From: Megaustenia siamemsis
Taxonomy: Eukaryota > Mollusca > Gastropoda > Stylommatophora > Ariophantidae
Assembly: GCA_032433765.1 (NCBI GenBank)
Contig: JAVIAB010000008.1
Span: 44,505,606-44,569,605 of the forward strand
Reading direction: 5' to 3'
Length of the DNA: 64,000 nt
In this document: positions 36,530 through 47,440 of the stretch, in pieces
Layout of the letters: each line of letters opens with the position of its first letter
Position numbering within the stretch: position 1 is the stretch's first letter
The notes under the pieces: model-generated
The model's input: only the letters and a program-made list of their open reading frames with translations
What the model was told of the DNA's origin: nothing
Database searches by the model: none
Translations under genes and position numbers: made by a program

Positions 36530-36600
36530 AGAAGATTAAAGGCTACATAGATGGGATTTCTCAGAAGAATGTTGAAAGTTCCCAGAACTTAGCGATATGG
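36530..36600 (+). pseudogene. Short LINE fragment
   Basis: gggatttctcagaagaatgt followed by tgaaagttcccagaacttag matches the WFYRRMLRVPWT segment of the LINE at 57.3-58.3 kb (gtggttttacagaagaatgt). Confidence 0.5.
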
Positions 36601-36684
36601 TCTTAGTTGCACTTTGAATTTGATAATTGCCATATTTTTTATTACGTGAGCAACAACTTTGATTCTTGACCCTTCCAGTGCAGT

Positions 36685-36892
36685 TGATCTGAGCACCTAT
36701 GGACATGTTCAGAGTGCAATGATGATGACCAGCAAGTAACTGAATATGGTGCTACTTCCAGATATGGTGGTCTTCTTGCACTTGTATCTGTAGAGCATGT
36801 CTGTTATCTGGGATACGATGATCTTCCATATAGGTTTATATACTCTCTTTGAGAGCGACGGAAATGTGTGCCATAGTGTTTGATGTTATGTG
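36685..36892. repeat. Composite of RNase H LINE end and inverted Tx1 RT fragment
   Basis: 36,685-36,745 (plus) matches the GSE-WTCSECNDDD end of the RNase H fragment; 36,755-36,892 (minus) matches the Tx1-like RT fragment. The same join, in the same order and orientation, occurs at 9,066-9,290. Confidence 0.7.
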
Positions 36893-36895
36893 TTT

Positions 36896-37165
36896 TGTTG
36901 TTGTTGTTGTTGCGTTCCCAGCTTTCAACTCTGACGAAGTCCATAGAGACTAGGAACTGAATTTTGCGTGTTAATCCATTTTTCCCTGGCATCCGTGTGC
37001 ACAGGTGTCCCTCGCCGCACATGCAGATAACTCCGACTTCGGAGGTATTCATGTTTTTTTTTCCGTCGATGAGTAACTGCCGTTTCAAGCCGGGCCTCGC
37101 TGCTGAGACCAGAGGTGCTTGCCGCAGAGAGAAATCACAAATAAAAATCCCAACCGGACTTATTG
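36896..37165 (-). mobile_element. SINE family 2, 5'-truncated copy
   Basis: Reverse complement of the body of the SINE at 43.7-44.0 kb: ccaaccgg end, gagagaaatcacaaataaaa, the gacggaaaaaaa block, tccgaagtcggagttatctg, and a GTT-repeat tail on the plus strand (AAC on the element strand). The tRNA-like head is missing. Confidence 0.75.
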
Positions 37166-37959
37166 ATATATATATCAATACAAATTGAAAGACAAATGAG
37201 GAAGGAAAGAAGAAGAGTTAAAACATTGTGATAGTAACATTGGCAATGAAGAAGAAGATGGACAAAAGAAAAGGGATGATGCCAATTTGCTATAAAGACG
37301 AATAAAGGATATCTTGGGGGAAAACAAAAACATATACCATTCCGAGTGTATGTAACAGATTGTTTGAAACAAACCGATGCTCGTCAACGATAGTAATTGT
37401 CCGACCCTTTTTTGTCGAGCAGCTTCTCTCGTGGTTGTTCTTGGCGATATTAAAACGATATGTCAAGCGGTAGAGCAAACAAGTCAATTTTATGTGTATT
37501 TACCATTATGTTATATACACGTTTATAGTTTCTTTTTCTTTTTTTTAAATAAGGAATATGCATTTGAAATACTAAAGAAGTGAAGATTCGCTAAAAGAAA
37601 TATACTGATATAATGAAAGATTAGGAATCTAGCGTGGACATTGAACTGTGGGTAAAAGTAGAGGGCGAGATGACAAATAAGATCAGTGTGTTAAATATTA
37701 TCATTAAAGATGAAGATTCAGCAGTCTTTCAGAATATACAACAATACAAGCGGATGGGGTTACGGCAACCTTCGACACGTCGGCAACTGACATATGGCAA
37801 TAATGGGGCGGGTGAAGAATATTAGCAAATGTAGCCACAGGAAATACAGACAAAGAGAAGGAGACAAGTAGGCGGGCAGTATAGAAGCGTTAGGAAGTTC
37901 CCTCCTCCACCCCCCCCCAACAAAAAAAATAATAATAAATAAACGTTGCAAAAAATATT
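37166..37959. other. No gene recognised
   Basis: AT-rich. Contains the perfect palindrome-like ttgatatatatatcaa at about 37,161-37,176 and a C run near 37,910. A segment around 37,410-37,470 (cttctctcgtggttg, then gcgatattaaaacgatatg) resembles 42,555-42,605, so it may be an old dispersed repeat. Confidence 0.4.
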
Positions 37960-38130
37960 TATATAGATAGCTTGGTGTCATGGCATGGAAAACAGTCAAT
38001 AACAGAATTGATACGATGCACGGTAGATAGAAAATTGTGGAAGGACATGATCACCTTCGCCAATCGGTATGGCATATGATGACAAAAAATGGTGGTAACG
38101 AGAAAAGAATATTCTGCACATTTTAGAGAA
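37960..38130 (+). pseudogene. LINE 3' tail fragment
   Basis: cagtcaataacagaattgat, then tagatagaaaattgtggaaggacatgatcacc, matches the last 100 bases of the LINEs at 41.7 and 58.25 kb, ending in a TGATGA-type tail. Confidence 0.6.
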
Positions 38131-38139
38131 ACGTAATCC

Positions 38140-38400
38140 ATTATTGTTACAAACGACCAACTCCATAGTTTCCGGTAGTACTACGCCAGGATATGTTATC
38201 TGGGCCTACTATTGCATTGAAGTCACCAACAAATGGCGAACTTACCTTCATTAAGGGCCGATTCCACATGATGATGATGGCAAACGCATGATTGCTAACC
38301 ATTTGAACCAGAAAAATAGACACATTTCCACTAAGTTGATCTGGAAATCCGACGTACACCAGAAACTCATACACAAACTTGAACTATAGTCTTGAATCAG
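38140..38400 (-). pseudogene. RTE-like LINE endonuclease fragment
   Basis: The frame 38,147-38,374 contains VGDFNAIVGPDNISW followed by GNYGVGRL. GDFNAxVG is the catalytic aspartate/asparagine block of AP-type LINE endonucleases, and G-x-G-x-G follows it in RTE proteins. It is oriented opposite to the 3' tail just to its left. Confidence 0.75.
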
Positions 38401-38801
38401 GAGACAGTCAGTGCGAATCTGGTATCTAAGTTATAACCTAACCAATCTAAAAGTGAATTAGAGTTAGCTAGATGCAGTCTTGAGATATAATAGAGACATT
38501 CCAAGTGAAATTATTTGTATCACTTAGTCTGTTAGTGATGCAGAGACAGAGTGAGCAATAGATACAACTGTAACTATATATATTACGGATGTGACATTTC
38601 CAACGATGGTGGTATAGTTCTCATCCCAATACGGCAAAGTAGAGTATTGATTACTTATTATTCATTCAACGGCTCTTTGAACAGCTAAAAAATACGGCGA
38701 TATCGCCCAGTAAATGACAGCAAATGTGAAACGTGATGATTCTTCTAGATTCCTGGTAAAATTCTCATAAGTATCATCACTTTATTCATGCATACAAAAC
38801 A
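38401..38801. other. No gene recognised
   Basis: About 400 bases of AT-rich sequence with no repeat, motif or long frame that I can support. Confidence 0.4.
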
Positions 38802-39071
38802 GGGAGCCGCAATAGCGCAGTGGTTAGTGAACTGGACTACAAAGGACAAGAGGTAGAGTCCGATCCCAATCGACGGCTTCCAGTTCACCCAGCCTTTAAT
38901 GGGTACCGGATTTTTTTCTGGGAAAGTAAAGCGGCGTGAGCGTAATACCGACCACATTACCCCAAAAATCATGTGCCGAAGGTCTGTAAAATTTATGGTC
39001 ACTAACACCATATTCCCTATACGCCACTTGGCGTGACGGAGGTTCTTTACTTTTCTTTAATAAAAAAAAAA
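38802..39071 (+). mobile_element. SINE family 1, complete copy
   Basis: The tRNA-like head gagccgcaatagcgcagtgg (A box region) and gtccgatcccaatc (B box) is followed by a body with gggtaccggattt, gggaaagtaaagcggcgtga, taccgaccacatta and cactaacaccatattcccta, and an A-rich end. Copies occur in both orientations at 39.5-40.0, 40.2, 53.9 and 57.1-58.4 kb. Confidence 0.85.
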
Positions 39072-39084
39072 CATGCAATTTTCA

Positions 39085-39340
39085 ATGACGCAAAGGCAAA
39101 TATGATCAGTAAGAAACAACCGACATATTTTGGGGCACACCATGAGAAATGAAAAGTTGGAATACTTAGCTACAAACGGCAAAATAAAGGAAAAGAGAGA
39201 TCGACACAGAGATAAAACACTAGATAGCTTGGTTTCGTAGCACAATAAACAGTCAAGAACAGTTTATACAATGTACTAAGGACATAGAATTACGGAAGAA
39301 CATGATTGCTTTAAGCAAACATAGCACATGATAATAGTCA
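39085..39340 (+). pseudogene. Decayed LINE 3' fragment
   Basis: Fragments read LISKKQPTYFGAHHE and KLEYLATNGKIK in different frames, matching LISNIRKKQSSFFGHVMRRE and QLEYIITTGKIE of the LINE at 57.3-58.3 kb. The end, gaacatgattgctttaagca, matches the 3' tail of the same family. Confidence 0.65.
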
Positions 39341-39371
39341 ATTTTAAAGCCTAAGCTCTGACATGAAACAC

Positions 39372-39465
39372 TGTCTTCTTCTTCTATCATTCTTCTTCTA
39401 TCCTTCTTCTTCTATCCTTCTTCTTCTATCCTTCTTCTTCTATCCTTCTTCTTCTTTTCTGCTCC
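39372..39465. repeat. 14-bp microsatellite-like tract
   Basis: Six or so units of cttcttctatcctt. Confidence 0.85.
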
Positions 39466-39478
39466 CTGTGGAGCAATA

Positions 39479-40018
39479 AGTAAAGAGTAAAGAGCCCCCG
39501 TAAGTAAGAATAAAGAGATACAGCGAAGACGATGGCGCTGGATAGGACACACACTGCGGAAGCCAACTGAGAGTATTACACAACAGGCCCTTTTATGGAA
39601 TCCCCAGGGGAAAATACAAAGAGGAAGACCAAGGAAATCTTGGAGAAGACATATAGCAGTAGAGATGAAGATGATGGGGAAAACATTGGAATGATCTTAA
39701 AAGAATGGCAAGAAACAGAACGACTTGGAAGGTGTTTGTTGAAGACCTATGCTCCACAGGGAGCTGAAAGGTAGAAGAAAGAGGCTCCGTCACGCCAAGT
39801 GGCGTATAGGGAATATGGTGTTAGTGACTATACATTTTACAGATTTTCAGCACATGATTTTTGAGGTAATGTGGTCGGTATTACACTCGTGCCGTTTTAC
39901 TTTCCCAGAAAAAAATCCGGTACCCATTTAAGGCTGCGTGAACCCGGAAGCCGTCGGTTGGGATTGAACCCTACCTCTTGTCCTTTATAGTCCAGTTCAC
40001 TAACCACTAAGCTCTGTG
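39479..40018 (-). mobile_element. SINE family 1 copy split by a LINE fragment
   Basis: The element 3' end (gtaaagagcccccgt on the plus strand) stands at 39,481-39,496 and the rest resumes at about 39,785 (ctccgtcacgccaagtggcg) through to the tRNA-like head (ccagttcactaaccactaag). About 290 bases of LINE lie between. The word ccgt is repeated at both joins. Confidence 0.7.
39497..39784 (+). pseudogene. LINE 3' fragment inside a SINE
   Basis: Reads KEIQRRRWRWIGHTLRKP, then LLWNPQGK, then RPRKSWRRH and, after frameshifts, LHRELKGRR. It is the same family as 5.44-6.26 kb and keeps the arginine codon that is a stop there. It starts at the conserved IQRR block, a severe 5' truncation. Confidence 0.75.
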
Positions 40019-40154
40019 AAGCAATAGTTTTCAATAAATATTTTCTAATCTGTCTTTTTGGTGCCATTCTCTTAAGATCGCTCCGTGTCTTCAGATCTTA
40101 TTTTTCTCCCTACTCTGTTTCTACTTGTCTTTCTGTAATATAATTTTGCTATTC

Positions 40155-40440
40155 CATTGTTCTCCACCCCTGGAGAAGTAATCAAGGGATTGCAGTGTAA
40201 TACAGAAGGGTCCTGGTTCCATCCCAGAAGTGGCTGATTTTTTTTCGGATTAACAAGGCTCCGTGGTTCACCCAGCCTCTAAAAATGGATATCAGAGATT
40301 TTTCTTGGAAGTAAAGGCGGCCTGGCGTGATACCGACCACATCACCCAAAGATGTGCCGTGGTCATAGAAAAATATTAACACTAACACTATATTCCCCAT
40401 ACGACTCGCAAGACGTGGAGGAAACCTTTACTTTTAGTGT
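40155..40440 (+). mobile_element. SINE family 1 variant with a different head
   Basis: The body matches family 1 (ttcacccagcctctaaaaat, aagtaaaggcggcctggcgt, taccgaccacatcaccc), but the head reads tggagaagtaatcaagggat and tcctggttccatccc, so its tRNA-like part is not the one in the other copies. Confidence 0.65.
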
Positions 40441-40675
40441 AATACACTTAGTTGGCTTCCGCAGTGTGTATACTAGCCAACGCCGTCGTCTTTGTTGCAT
40501 CTCTTTTTCTATTGGTTTGTGTCTGGTACTCTCCCATAATTCTTACATTAGTAATTCTGTCCTGCTATTTCCACCAATTTATTCTGAGCAAGAATCTACT
40601 AATGGACAGTCTTTATCTTCATGTCTGTCATTTTTATTGTTCTCCATGTTTCATAACCTAAAACAGACTACACGA
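40441..40675 (-). pseudogene. LINE fragment of the 5.44-kb family
   Basis: The minus strand reads, in pieces, GYETWRTIK, then IGGNSRTELLM and IMGEYQTQTNRK, then RRRWLVYTLRKPTK. The order matches YGCETWRTTK to RRWxWIGHTLRKP of the 5.44-kb copy. Several frameshifts. Confidence 0.65.
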
Positions 40676-41399
40676 ACCGGTAACAAAAAAAAAAAAGAAT
40701 AAAAAAGAGAAGCTAATTCAGTACCCACAATTATCCTGCTGACGTTGGATATATTTTGAACCGAAAGGAGCAGATATTGCAATACAGCGCAAAAATGCTC
40801 GTTTAAGTCTCTCTTAATGACGACAAATTAAGGAAAGTAGTTGTGGGGTGTGGGCAGTAGCAGAAGACTCAGTTACAACAATGTTTGTTCTTTCTTGCGT
40901 TATAATATCATCGTTGTAATTGCATTCCAGACACATCCATTTATTCTCCAATCTTCCCTTAAAAATATAACGAACCTCCTAGAAGAACCTTGAGACATGT
41001 GCACTACTCCATTACGTGGTCTGGGACCCACTTTGATTAAGCATCCAGCACTTCTTTTTTGCTCAAAGTGACCGTTTGGTCTACTCTTTTTTATTTTAAA
41101 CTCCAAAATGTTCTTAAACGTGCGCAGCGTACACCTAAGACCTCTTGTTTGTAGTCGTTATCAGAGATAGCTCGACATCGTGTCTCACCACCAAATGACA
41201 GGGGAAGAGTAAAGTCGCGAAGGAACCACCGTTTCAAAGTGAAGTAACCCGATACTTTCAGGTAGAGATACCAACTTTTACCCTCTAGACCACACCAGTG
41301 ATTTCTCTCATATATTTAATGTGTGCTTTTTAAATCCTGTTGTTACCTCTACTTTGTTTTATCATCAGTATATTGTACCTATTGTGAATTATGGCCAAT
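40676..41399. other. No gene recognised
   Basis: Moderately AT-rich. An antisense frame of 68 codons (40,900-41,106) contains no recognisable motif. It may be the remnant of an unclassified transposon. Confidence 0.4.
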
Positions 41400-41765
41400 A
41401 GGACAATAGATAAGAAAATCACTGGAGACTAGAAATGTGGTTTTACAGAAGAATGTTGAGAATGCCATGGAAGCTAAGAAGAGTAATGAAAACGTTCTGA
41501 AAGAGACTAAAGCCACACACACAAAATAACTAATTTCCAATATTTGGAAGAAACAATCATTATTTGTTGGCCGTGTAATGAGAAGGGAACAGCTGGAATA
41601 TATTGTGACAACTGGGAAAATTGAAGGACAAAGAGATAAAGGAAAGCAAAGAGAAAAGTTACCAGACAGCTTAAGAGAATGGCTTGACAGAAGGTCAATA
41701 ACAGAAATGATAAATAACTGTCGAGATCAAAAGTTGTGGAGAAACATGATCACCTAATCTTGATA
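41400..41765 (+). pseudogene. LINE 3' fragment
   Basis: Matches 57.92-58.29 kb over its length: MWFYRRMLR, SNIWKKQSLFVGRVMRREQL, IVTTGKIEGQRDKG, LREWLDRRSITEM and the gaaacatgatcacct end. One break near 41,510 and a CA expansion (41,514-41,524). Confidence 0.8.
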
Positions 41766-41987
41766 TTGTGCAAAAAACCGTTATCATTAAGAGTAGGAAA
41801 TAGTATTACAGGGCTACACTGAACAAACAAATGTTGCTTTATGGCTGCGAATAATAGACAACAAAGAAGGAAATATAAAGGCGGATAGAATCAATTAAGG
41901 TGTGTTTTATATTTTTAGGAGGATGCTAAAAGTAGTGTTGACAGCAAAAAAAAAATAAAATAAATAAATAAATAAAATGAGGAGGTA

Positions 41988-42306
41988 TTAACTCTTTCCA
42001 TTCGGAAATTTTGTATCGATGCAACGGAAGAGATTTCAGAGATAACGTTTTTTTTATGGTTTTAAGAATCAATCTACATCGTTTTTTTTAATTTATCTAA
42101 CACATAACATAATATGTATGAATTTTTAGATAATTGAACAATGTATTAGATTTCATCAATACCAAGTTGATACAAGACGCGTAAAAAATGTATCGTTTTA
42201 TGACGGTTCACACTATTCAAATTGAAAGTGACGCACTTTGCGGCGAAACGTACGTGGCTGAAATCGGCTTGGCGCACAGTGCGGCGAAACGTACCGAAAG
42301 AGTTAA
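41988..42306. mobile_element. TTAA-flanked MITE candidate
   Basis: The segment begins TTAACTCTTTCcattCGG and ends CCGAAAGAGTTAA, so TTAA plus CTCTTTC is mirrored at both ends. At 319 bp with no coding capacity it resembles piggyBac-type MITEs, which duplicate TTAA. The word gcggcgaaacgtac occurs twice near the right end. The terminal match is short, hence moderate confidence. Confidence 0.5.
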
Positions 42307-42899
42307 AAGAAGCAAATGTACATTATATATGAATAAATTGGTATTACAGATCGCTGCTAAAGTCAGAATGATATATGTGGATGCAACGAACATGATTTTT
42401 TTTTAAAGAGAGAGAGAGGGATTTATAGAGAGAAAGAGTTCACCCATAGACAGTAAAGTAATGCAGTCCTATACGACTATTGATGTTTTTGGTCTCTTAA
42501 CATCATTAAAGTTAAATGTCGATCTCTAATGGTAGCCGTTGGTGCTGTTTTGTTGAGAAGCTTCTCTGATAACTGATTTTGCCAATATTAAAACGACATG
42601 CAGAACGCTCACAACAGTTCTATATCGAAGGGTATCGCCTCTTTTCTTTTCTTTCTTTAGTCTTCTAATTTTAACTTTATTACGCTGTCAAATGTTGTTA
42701 TGGCGTTTCTGGTATAGTTGATCCGTGTGCTACGATTATACTCTAGTTATAGTCTACACATGATCAAATTTGTTTGCTTCAGAAATGAATTCTAACATTT
42801 CTTAACGATTCCGACATGCTGATTTCAAATATAACAATCAAATTTACACATTGACTCTTGTTTCTATGATATTAAACATAATTTTTTTAATGTCTTAGC
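42307..42899. other. No gene recognised
   Basis: AT-rich sequence with a short GA run (42,405-42,440) and a T/C-rich stretch near 42,640. Part (42,555-42,605) resembles 37,410-37,470. Confidence 0.4.
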
Positions 42900-43205
42900 A
42901 ATTGAGTTGAGTGCTCTGTGCACACTGTGAGCTGTTGCGTTTCATCCGTTTTGATCATGTTTCGATATTCCGATTGTTTACGATGAATGATATCTTATGA
43001 CGGGGAACAGATGGTTGTTTTCACTTTCTATGCGATTTCGCCTTATGTCTTTTGGCGTGTACTGAGACTGCTATGATGGGGACTACAGTTACCTTTCTTT
43101 GTTTTGGAGATGAGATATTAATTTGGATGATTCCGCTAGAACGGGCGTTTGAGCAATTATAAATTTTAATTCCTTTGCAGTGATACCGGGGTCTTCCATA
43201 ACCAT
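42900..43205 (+). repeat. Dispersed repeat of about 290 bp, copy 1
   Basis: Shares long blocks with 58,850-59,150: gtttcatccgttttgatcat, gtttcgatattcc, gctatgatggggactacagt, and the end tcttccataaccata. No coding or pol III features are evident. Confidence 0.8.
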
Positions 43206-43249
43206 AGCTATAATTTTAAAAAAATCACAAACATGGAGAAGTCTAAGAA

Positions 43250-43475
43250 AAGAATAAAAGTAAATCCGCCATCAAGGAAAGATAAAGGCTCTCTGCCTTC
43301 CCAAGGAAAAATACAAAGAGGAATACCAAAATATTATTGGAGAAGACAGATGGAAGCAAAGATGAAGATGATGGGGAAGACATGGAATTATCTTAAAAGA
43401 GTGGCAAGAAACAGAACGGCTTGGAAAGTGTTTGTTGAAGACCTATGCTCCACAGGGAGCTGAAATGTAGAAGAA
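43250..43475 (+). pseudogene. LINE 3'-most fragment
   Basis: Reads WRRQMEAKMKMMGKTWNY and ends WKVFVEDLCSTGS, identical in order to the end of the 5.44-kb LINE. Upstream it carries QGKIQRGIPKYY where other copies have RGRPRxSW. Only the last 60-70 codons are present. Confidence 0.8.
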
Positions 43476-43712
43476 GACAAACAAATATGTGGTACTAATG
43501 TGACTGCATGCCTCTAACTACCATGGGTGGACAATTAATCTTTATAGTTAAGGTTTATAGAGACAATTGCATTAACATGCTCATTTCATTGATAGTCGCA
43601 ACATAAAATGAGAGACAAACTAAGTAGTATTTAACATTAACATAAAGTGTTTTAAAATGAACAGTTGTACTTTTCCCATCATAATTCAGTGTCATCTGTT
43701 TGACTGCTTTTC

Positions 43713-44069
43713 ACTTCTTCCTGGGGGGACTGGTTGGTCTCGTGGCAGGACGTCGGCCTCGAGACAGAGAGGTTTTGGGTTCAAATCCCGATTACACCAG
43801 TTGGGATTTTTATTTGTGATTTCTCTCTGCGGCAACCACCCCTGATCTCAGCAGCGAGCCTGGCTTGAAACGTCAATTACTCATCGACGGAAAAAAAATA
43901 TTAGTACCTCCGAAGACGGAGTTATCTGCCTGTGCGTCGAGGGACCCCTATGCACACGGCTGCCAGGGAAAAATAGATTAACACGCAACATTCAATTCCA
44001 GGGACTTCGTCAGAGGTCAAAGCTGGCGAACGAAAAAGAAATACATAAACAAATAAAAACTTCTTCCTG
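43713..44069 (+). mobile_element. SINE family 2 with target-site duplications
   Basis: A tRNA-like head (ggttggtctcgtggcaggac, A box; gggttcaaatcccg, B box) is followed by a body with gatttctctctgcggcaacc and a charged A-rich end. The 11-bp direct repeat acttcttcctg flanks it at 43,713-43,723 and 44,059-44,069. This is the more complete of the two family 2 copies in the window. Confidence 0.85.
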
Positions 44070-44756
44070 TACTTAAGCAATGAGGTGTTTCTTGTCACTG
44101 TCAAGCAATAATCTGAAAGGCTGAATACCTTCACCCCACAGCAGCAATCTCTTAGTGAAATTCCTTACTGTGTTCGTTGCTCACTGCTCCATGCCTATTG
44201 GAAATAAGTCGAGATAGGAGTCCAAGATATGATCTTCAGAAAGATATTGCAGCATAGCCTGTTGCACATCAGAAGGATATTTTCTACAATTTCCTGATAG
44301 TTATCTGCTCTGTTGTTTCCAATACCATTTTTAACCACTGACTGAAAGCAACGCTACCGATGAGCATTTTCTTGATTATGCAATGTGTGGAGAAACTTGT
44401 CATCTGTCAAAAGTTTTCGAATTTGGGGACAAACAAATCCACCCTCTTTGGGTGTTGTCCTTGTTGTTTGGTTGCAACGGGAATTAGAGATAACAGATTA
44501 CAATTATGTATCAAAAGAGGTTTAAGACTTGTCAGTGGGGGGGGGGGATTAATTAAAAGCTTACAGCAGTCTGGTTTGTAATTGATTTTTATGGCTGTCA
44601 TTAAACAAAAAAAAATGTATAGTACGCGTACAGGTATCCTTTTTTGAAACAAAAATATTGCAATGGTCACAGAATACAGAACTGAGAGCATTATTGATGT
44701 GGAATTCCACAGGCACAGTCGGTAACCCAAGAACTCTGCCTTAGCCTGGGATAAGT
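44070..44756. other. No gene recognised
   Basis: Contains a G run at 44,540-44,548 and opposing open frames of 73 and 117 codons (44,360-44,760) without recognisable motifs or a conserved partner. Confidence 0.4.
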
Positions 44757-44932
44757 TCACTTCTCTGACATGTAGTTCACTTCTCTGACATGTAGTTCAC
44801 TTCTCTGATATGTAGTTCACTTCTCTGACATGTAGTTCACTTTTCTGATATGTAGTTCACTTCTCTGACATGTAGTTCAATTCTCTGATATGTAGTTCAC
44901 TTCTCTGACATGTAGTTCATTTCTCTGACACG
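44757..44932. repeat. 20-bp minisatellite, left part
   Basis: Nearly nine units of ttcacttctctgacatgtag. The array is cut by the Polinton and resumes at 53,765. Confidence 0.95.
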
Positions 44933-45168
44933 AGTAGTGATATATGGCAATTACATGCAACAAATGTGTCTTTTAAGCACATTATTCCTTATATAATTAG
45001 TCTACCCGAACATCGAGACAAATGTTTTTTTATATATCTTAGAGTCTATATTTTTTCCCGGTCGTGGTGACCTCTCGTTGACCTCTGGTGGTGATCTCTC
45101 GTCGTGGCGGGGTGACCTCTTGTGATCTCTCGTAGATGGGGAACATTTTGGGGAATGGGGTGGGCGGG
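44933..45168 (+). repeat. Polinton left terminal inverted repeat
   Basis: Blocks atatatggcaattacatgca, acaaatgtgtctttt, agagtctatatttttt and tgatctctcgtagatgggga recur in reverse complement at the right end. The inner part holds degenerate short direct repeats of tgacctctcgt. Confidence 0.9.
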
Positions 45169-45426
45169 GTATATATATATATATAGATAACAACACATGG
45201 TTAGACAATAATGTATTCTTTGACTAATGAAAATTATAGACATCTTTAATACATAAGAAACAAAGTAGTTTATTTACAAGAAGTAATACATGATAGTGTT
45301 AAATGCATAAAGGGAAGGTGGTCACCTTGTCAGAATGGACCTGTTGCTTGATGTAGAAATAGGAGAGTGAGTTCCGGTGTTGTGTATATGTGTATACCGA
45401 TCTCTTGTGTGTTTTAAACCCTATAT

Positions 45427-47060
45427 TTATGCCACCCCCGGCTTTTTTTTTTTTTTGGTTAGGACCTCTGTGAAAGTATCCTTATCTAGCTTTTTAGGGT
45501 GTTTATTAAGACCCTTGGTGCTAACTTTTGCATAAACCCCAAAACAGTAATAGGTCTTGCTACATAAGGATATCATCCCATTACCCGAATATTCCAATTT
45601 GAACAGATCAGGAGTTCGTTTGTCGTATAACTTTTTCGCTTTACACTCGGAATGATCATACTTTAAGCTGCCCCTGTGCCGAATAAAATCTGCGCGATGG
45701 CCCTTCACAGGTCTCTGAGGGGAACCATTGGTCGTACTGGACGAAAAGCTCGGCTACCTTATCGGTTTTAACGACCCCTTCTAACGATGTCTCGCTGAGG
45801 GCCAAGTACAGACTATCCGTGTCCATTTCTCATAATTGAAAGTCGGCTTTGTTTATGAATCTATCCAGGAAGTCATAGTAAAATTGCAACATCCTTAATT
45901 TGGCGTACTGGTAGACGAAAAAAACAATCTGTGAAGGAAGATCCCACACGATACACCGTTTTCCCATCTACACCTCGTACAGGTTCTCACCAATAGGCGT
46001 TATGTTTTTAAACCGTGGGTTATTTACCAACTTTGTTGTATTGCCCCCCCCCCTCTAACGTAGGACACGTCCACGTGTTTCACCTTATTCGTCAGGGTTT
46101 CCCATATGCGGAGTTTCCCATGAGTTTCATCATATCGCTAACTATAGATTGATTTTCGTCTAAATCCCCAGCCCGACGCGCCTCTGTGACCTTGTCACCA
46201 AACTCCTTAAAACAACTAACGGGTAGGTACTCTACCACCTGATATATCCTAGTTACCTTCAATCCGTGGTCTAAAAACCACTGTCGCAGGAATGTGGCCA
46301 ACAGATTCTTTGTTCCACTATAACTACCCACGAGAGTATGTCTGGGGGTACGCAACAGCTTGTTTTTGGTGGCATACTCCCGCATGAAGGGACCGATACC
46401 GTCTATACCTACGTCTACATTTTAAAGATGGGGGTCATCTCGCTAAAATGGGCCTTTAACTCGTCGGGGACGTAAATGTCGCATTCGACGAGACCAAAAA
46501 ACGACTCGTCTGAAACTGAATATACAATGGCTTTGTACGTGATGGGTTTATGCTTGGCAAAGGCTGGTTTAGAACCACGCAAGTTCTCATCTATGAAGAC
46601 CTGAATAGCCAGCGTTGTTTTCTTTTGTTTTTGCCACTCACACTCCCACATGACGACTACACGAACACGGTCGAGGTTCTTTAAATAAGCCGTAATTTAA
46701 CAGGTTTTCCGGTACAAAACAGCCAACTGAATATATTCACCGGATTGACTTCGGGATCGCGCGTGATGTCACAGCTTGGATGGTCGTGAAAGAGACAGCC
46801 GTGAAACTTATACACGGTCCTATCGGATTTATCCCTGCCATCCATCTAATCGCATAGTATTATCTTGCGATCCCCTGCTTCTGAGTTTGGGACAGAGGGC
46901 CTCTTCATCATTGAAATCAAATACATCAAAGTTTATACCAAAACACTATTCTTCCAAATGTGGCAGTTGTTGTAAAGTTACACCTGAAAAAGTGTCCACG
47001 AAAAGTATGTCCCAATGTAAGTGCCACTGACTCACGAGCTGGCGAGTTGCCAATTCCAGA
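45427..47060 (-). pseudogene. Protein-primed family B DNA polymerase (Polinton type), broken
   Basis: From the amino side on the minus strand: TVYKFHGCLFHDHPSC (near 46.8 kb), MWECEWQKQKK (46,651), SFFGLVECDIYVPDEL, TPRHTLVGSYSG, KLMGNSAYGK (motif B, near 46.1 kb), MDTDSLYLAL (motif C with both aspartates, near 45.8 kb) and a C-terminus with YDKRTPDLFKLEYSG and SLCSKTYYCFG. Such enzymes replicate linear genomes from a terminal protein. Frames change at least four times. I do not see the SLYP-type motif A expected between the WECEW and ECDI blocks, where the frame is continuous but short, so a deletion is likely. The exonuclease domain is also not evident. Total length is about half that of intact homologues. 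Confidence 0.9.
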
Positions 47061-47314
47061 TTATCGATATCTCTCCTTTTATATAACGCAAAACAAAGGA
47101 AAATAACATAGGTTATAGTTATAAGAAGTAGAAGTATTCCGAGTTTTCTGCAAGGTGTAAATGTACTTGTTGTTAGATATATGAGGTGGTAATTTTTCCA
47201 CACAACATCCAATAGGGAAGTCATGTATGTGGAATAAATAAAAACTAGTGGCGGGAATGCTCTCCACCATCCACATAGTGTCGGGTCTGTTGAACAGGGT
47301 AATTTCGGGTCCAA
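46946..47314 (-). CDS. Possible small membrane-protein ORF
   Basis: A 122-codon frame with one strongly hydrophobic segment (LGILLLLITITYVIFLCF, residues about 60-77) followed by a basic KRRD. It overlaps the N-terminal side of the polymerase remnant. No family recognised; it may be a chance frame in decayed polymerase or leader sequence. Confidence 0.25.
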   Translation of the reverse strand: MDPKLPCSTDPTLCGWWRAFPPLVFIYSTYMTSLLDVVWKNYHLIYLTTSTFTPCRKLGILLLLITITYVIFLCFALYKRRDIDNLELATRQLVSQWHLHWDILFVDTFSGVTLQQLPHLEE

Positions 47315-47329
47315 AAGAAGAAAATCTAA

Positions 47330-47440
47330 AATCCCAACACCTAAATGGGAAAGGTGGGGAAATTATTGAAACGTCATTACTTTGACCCTAATCAACCAGG
47401 GTCGTGTAGTGGTGCAACGGCCTTAAACGTAATATCAAAG
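47330..47440. promoter_or_regulatory. Divergent intergenic region between polB and integrase
   Basis: About 110 bases separate the leftward and rightward genes, so promoters for both should lie here. No specific box is recognised. Confidence 0.25.

Noticed and set aside
38802..38875. Genuine tRNA gene
   Set aside because: It has A and B boxes but no complete cloverleaf that I can draw, and it continues into a SINE body found in several copies.
43722..43800. Genuine tRNA gene
   Set aside because: Same reasoning: the tRNA-like head is fused to a SINE body and flanked by an 11-bp target duplication.
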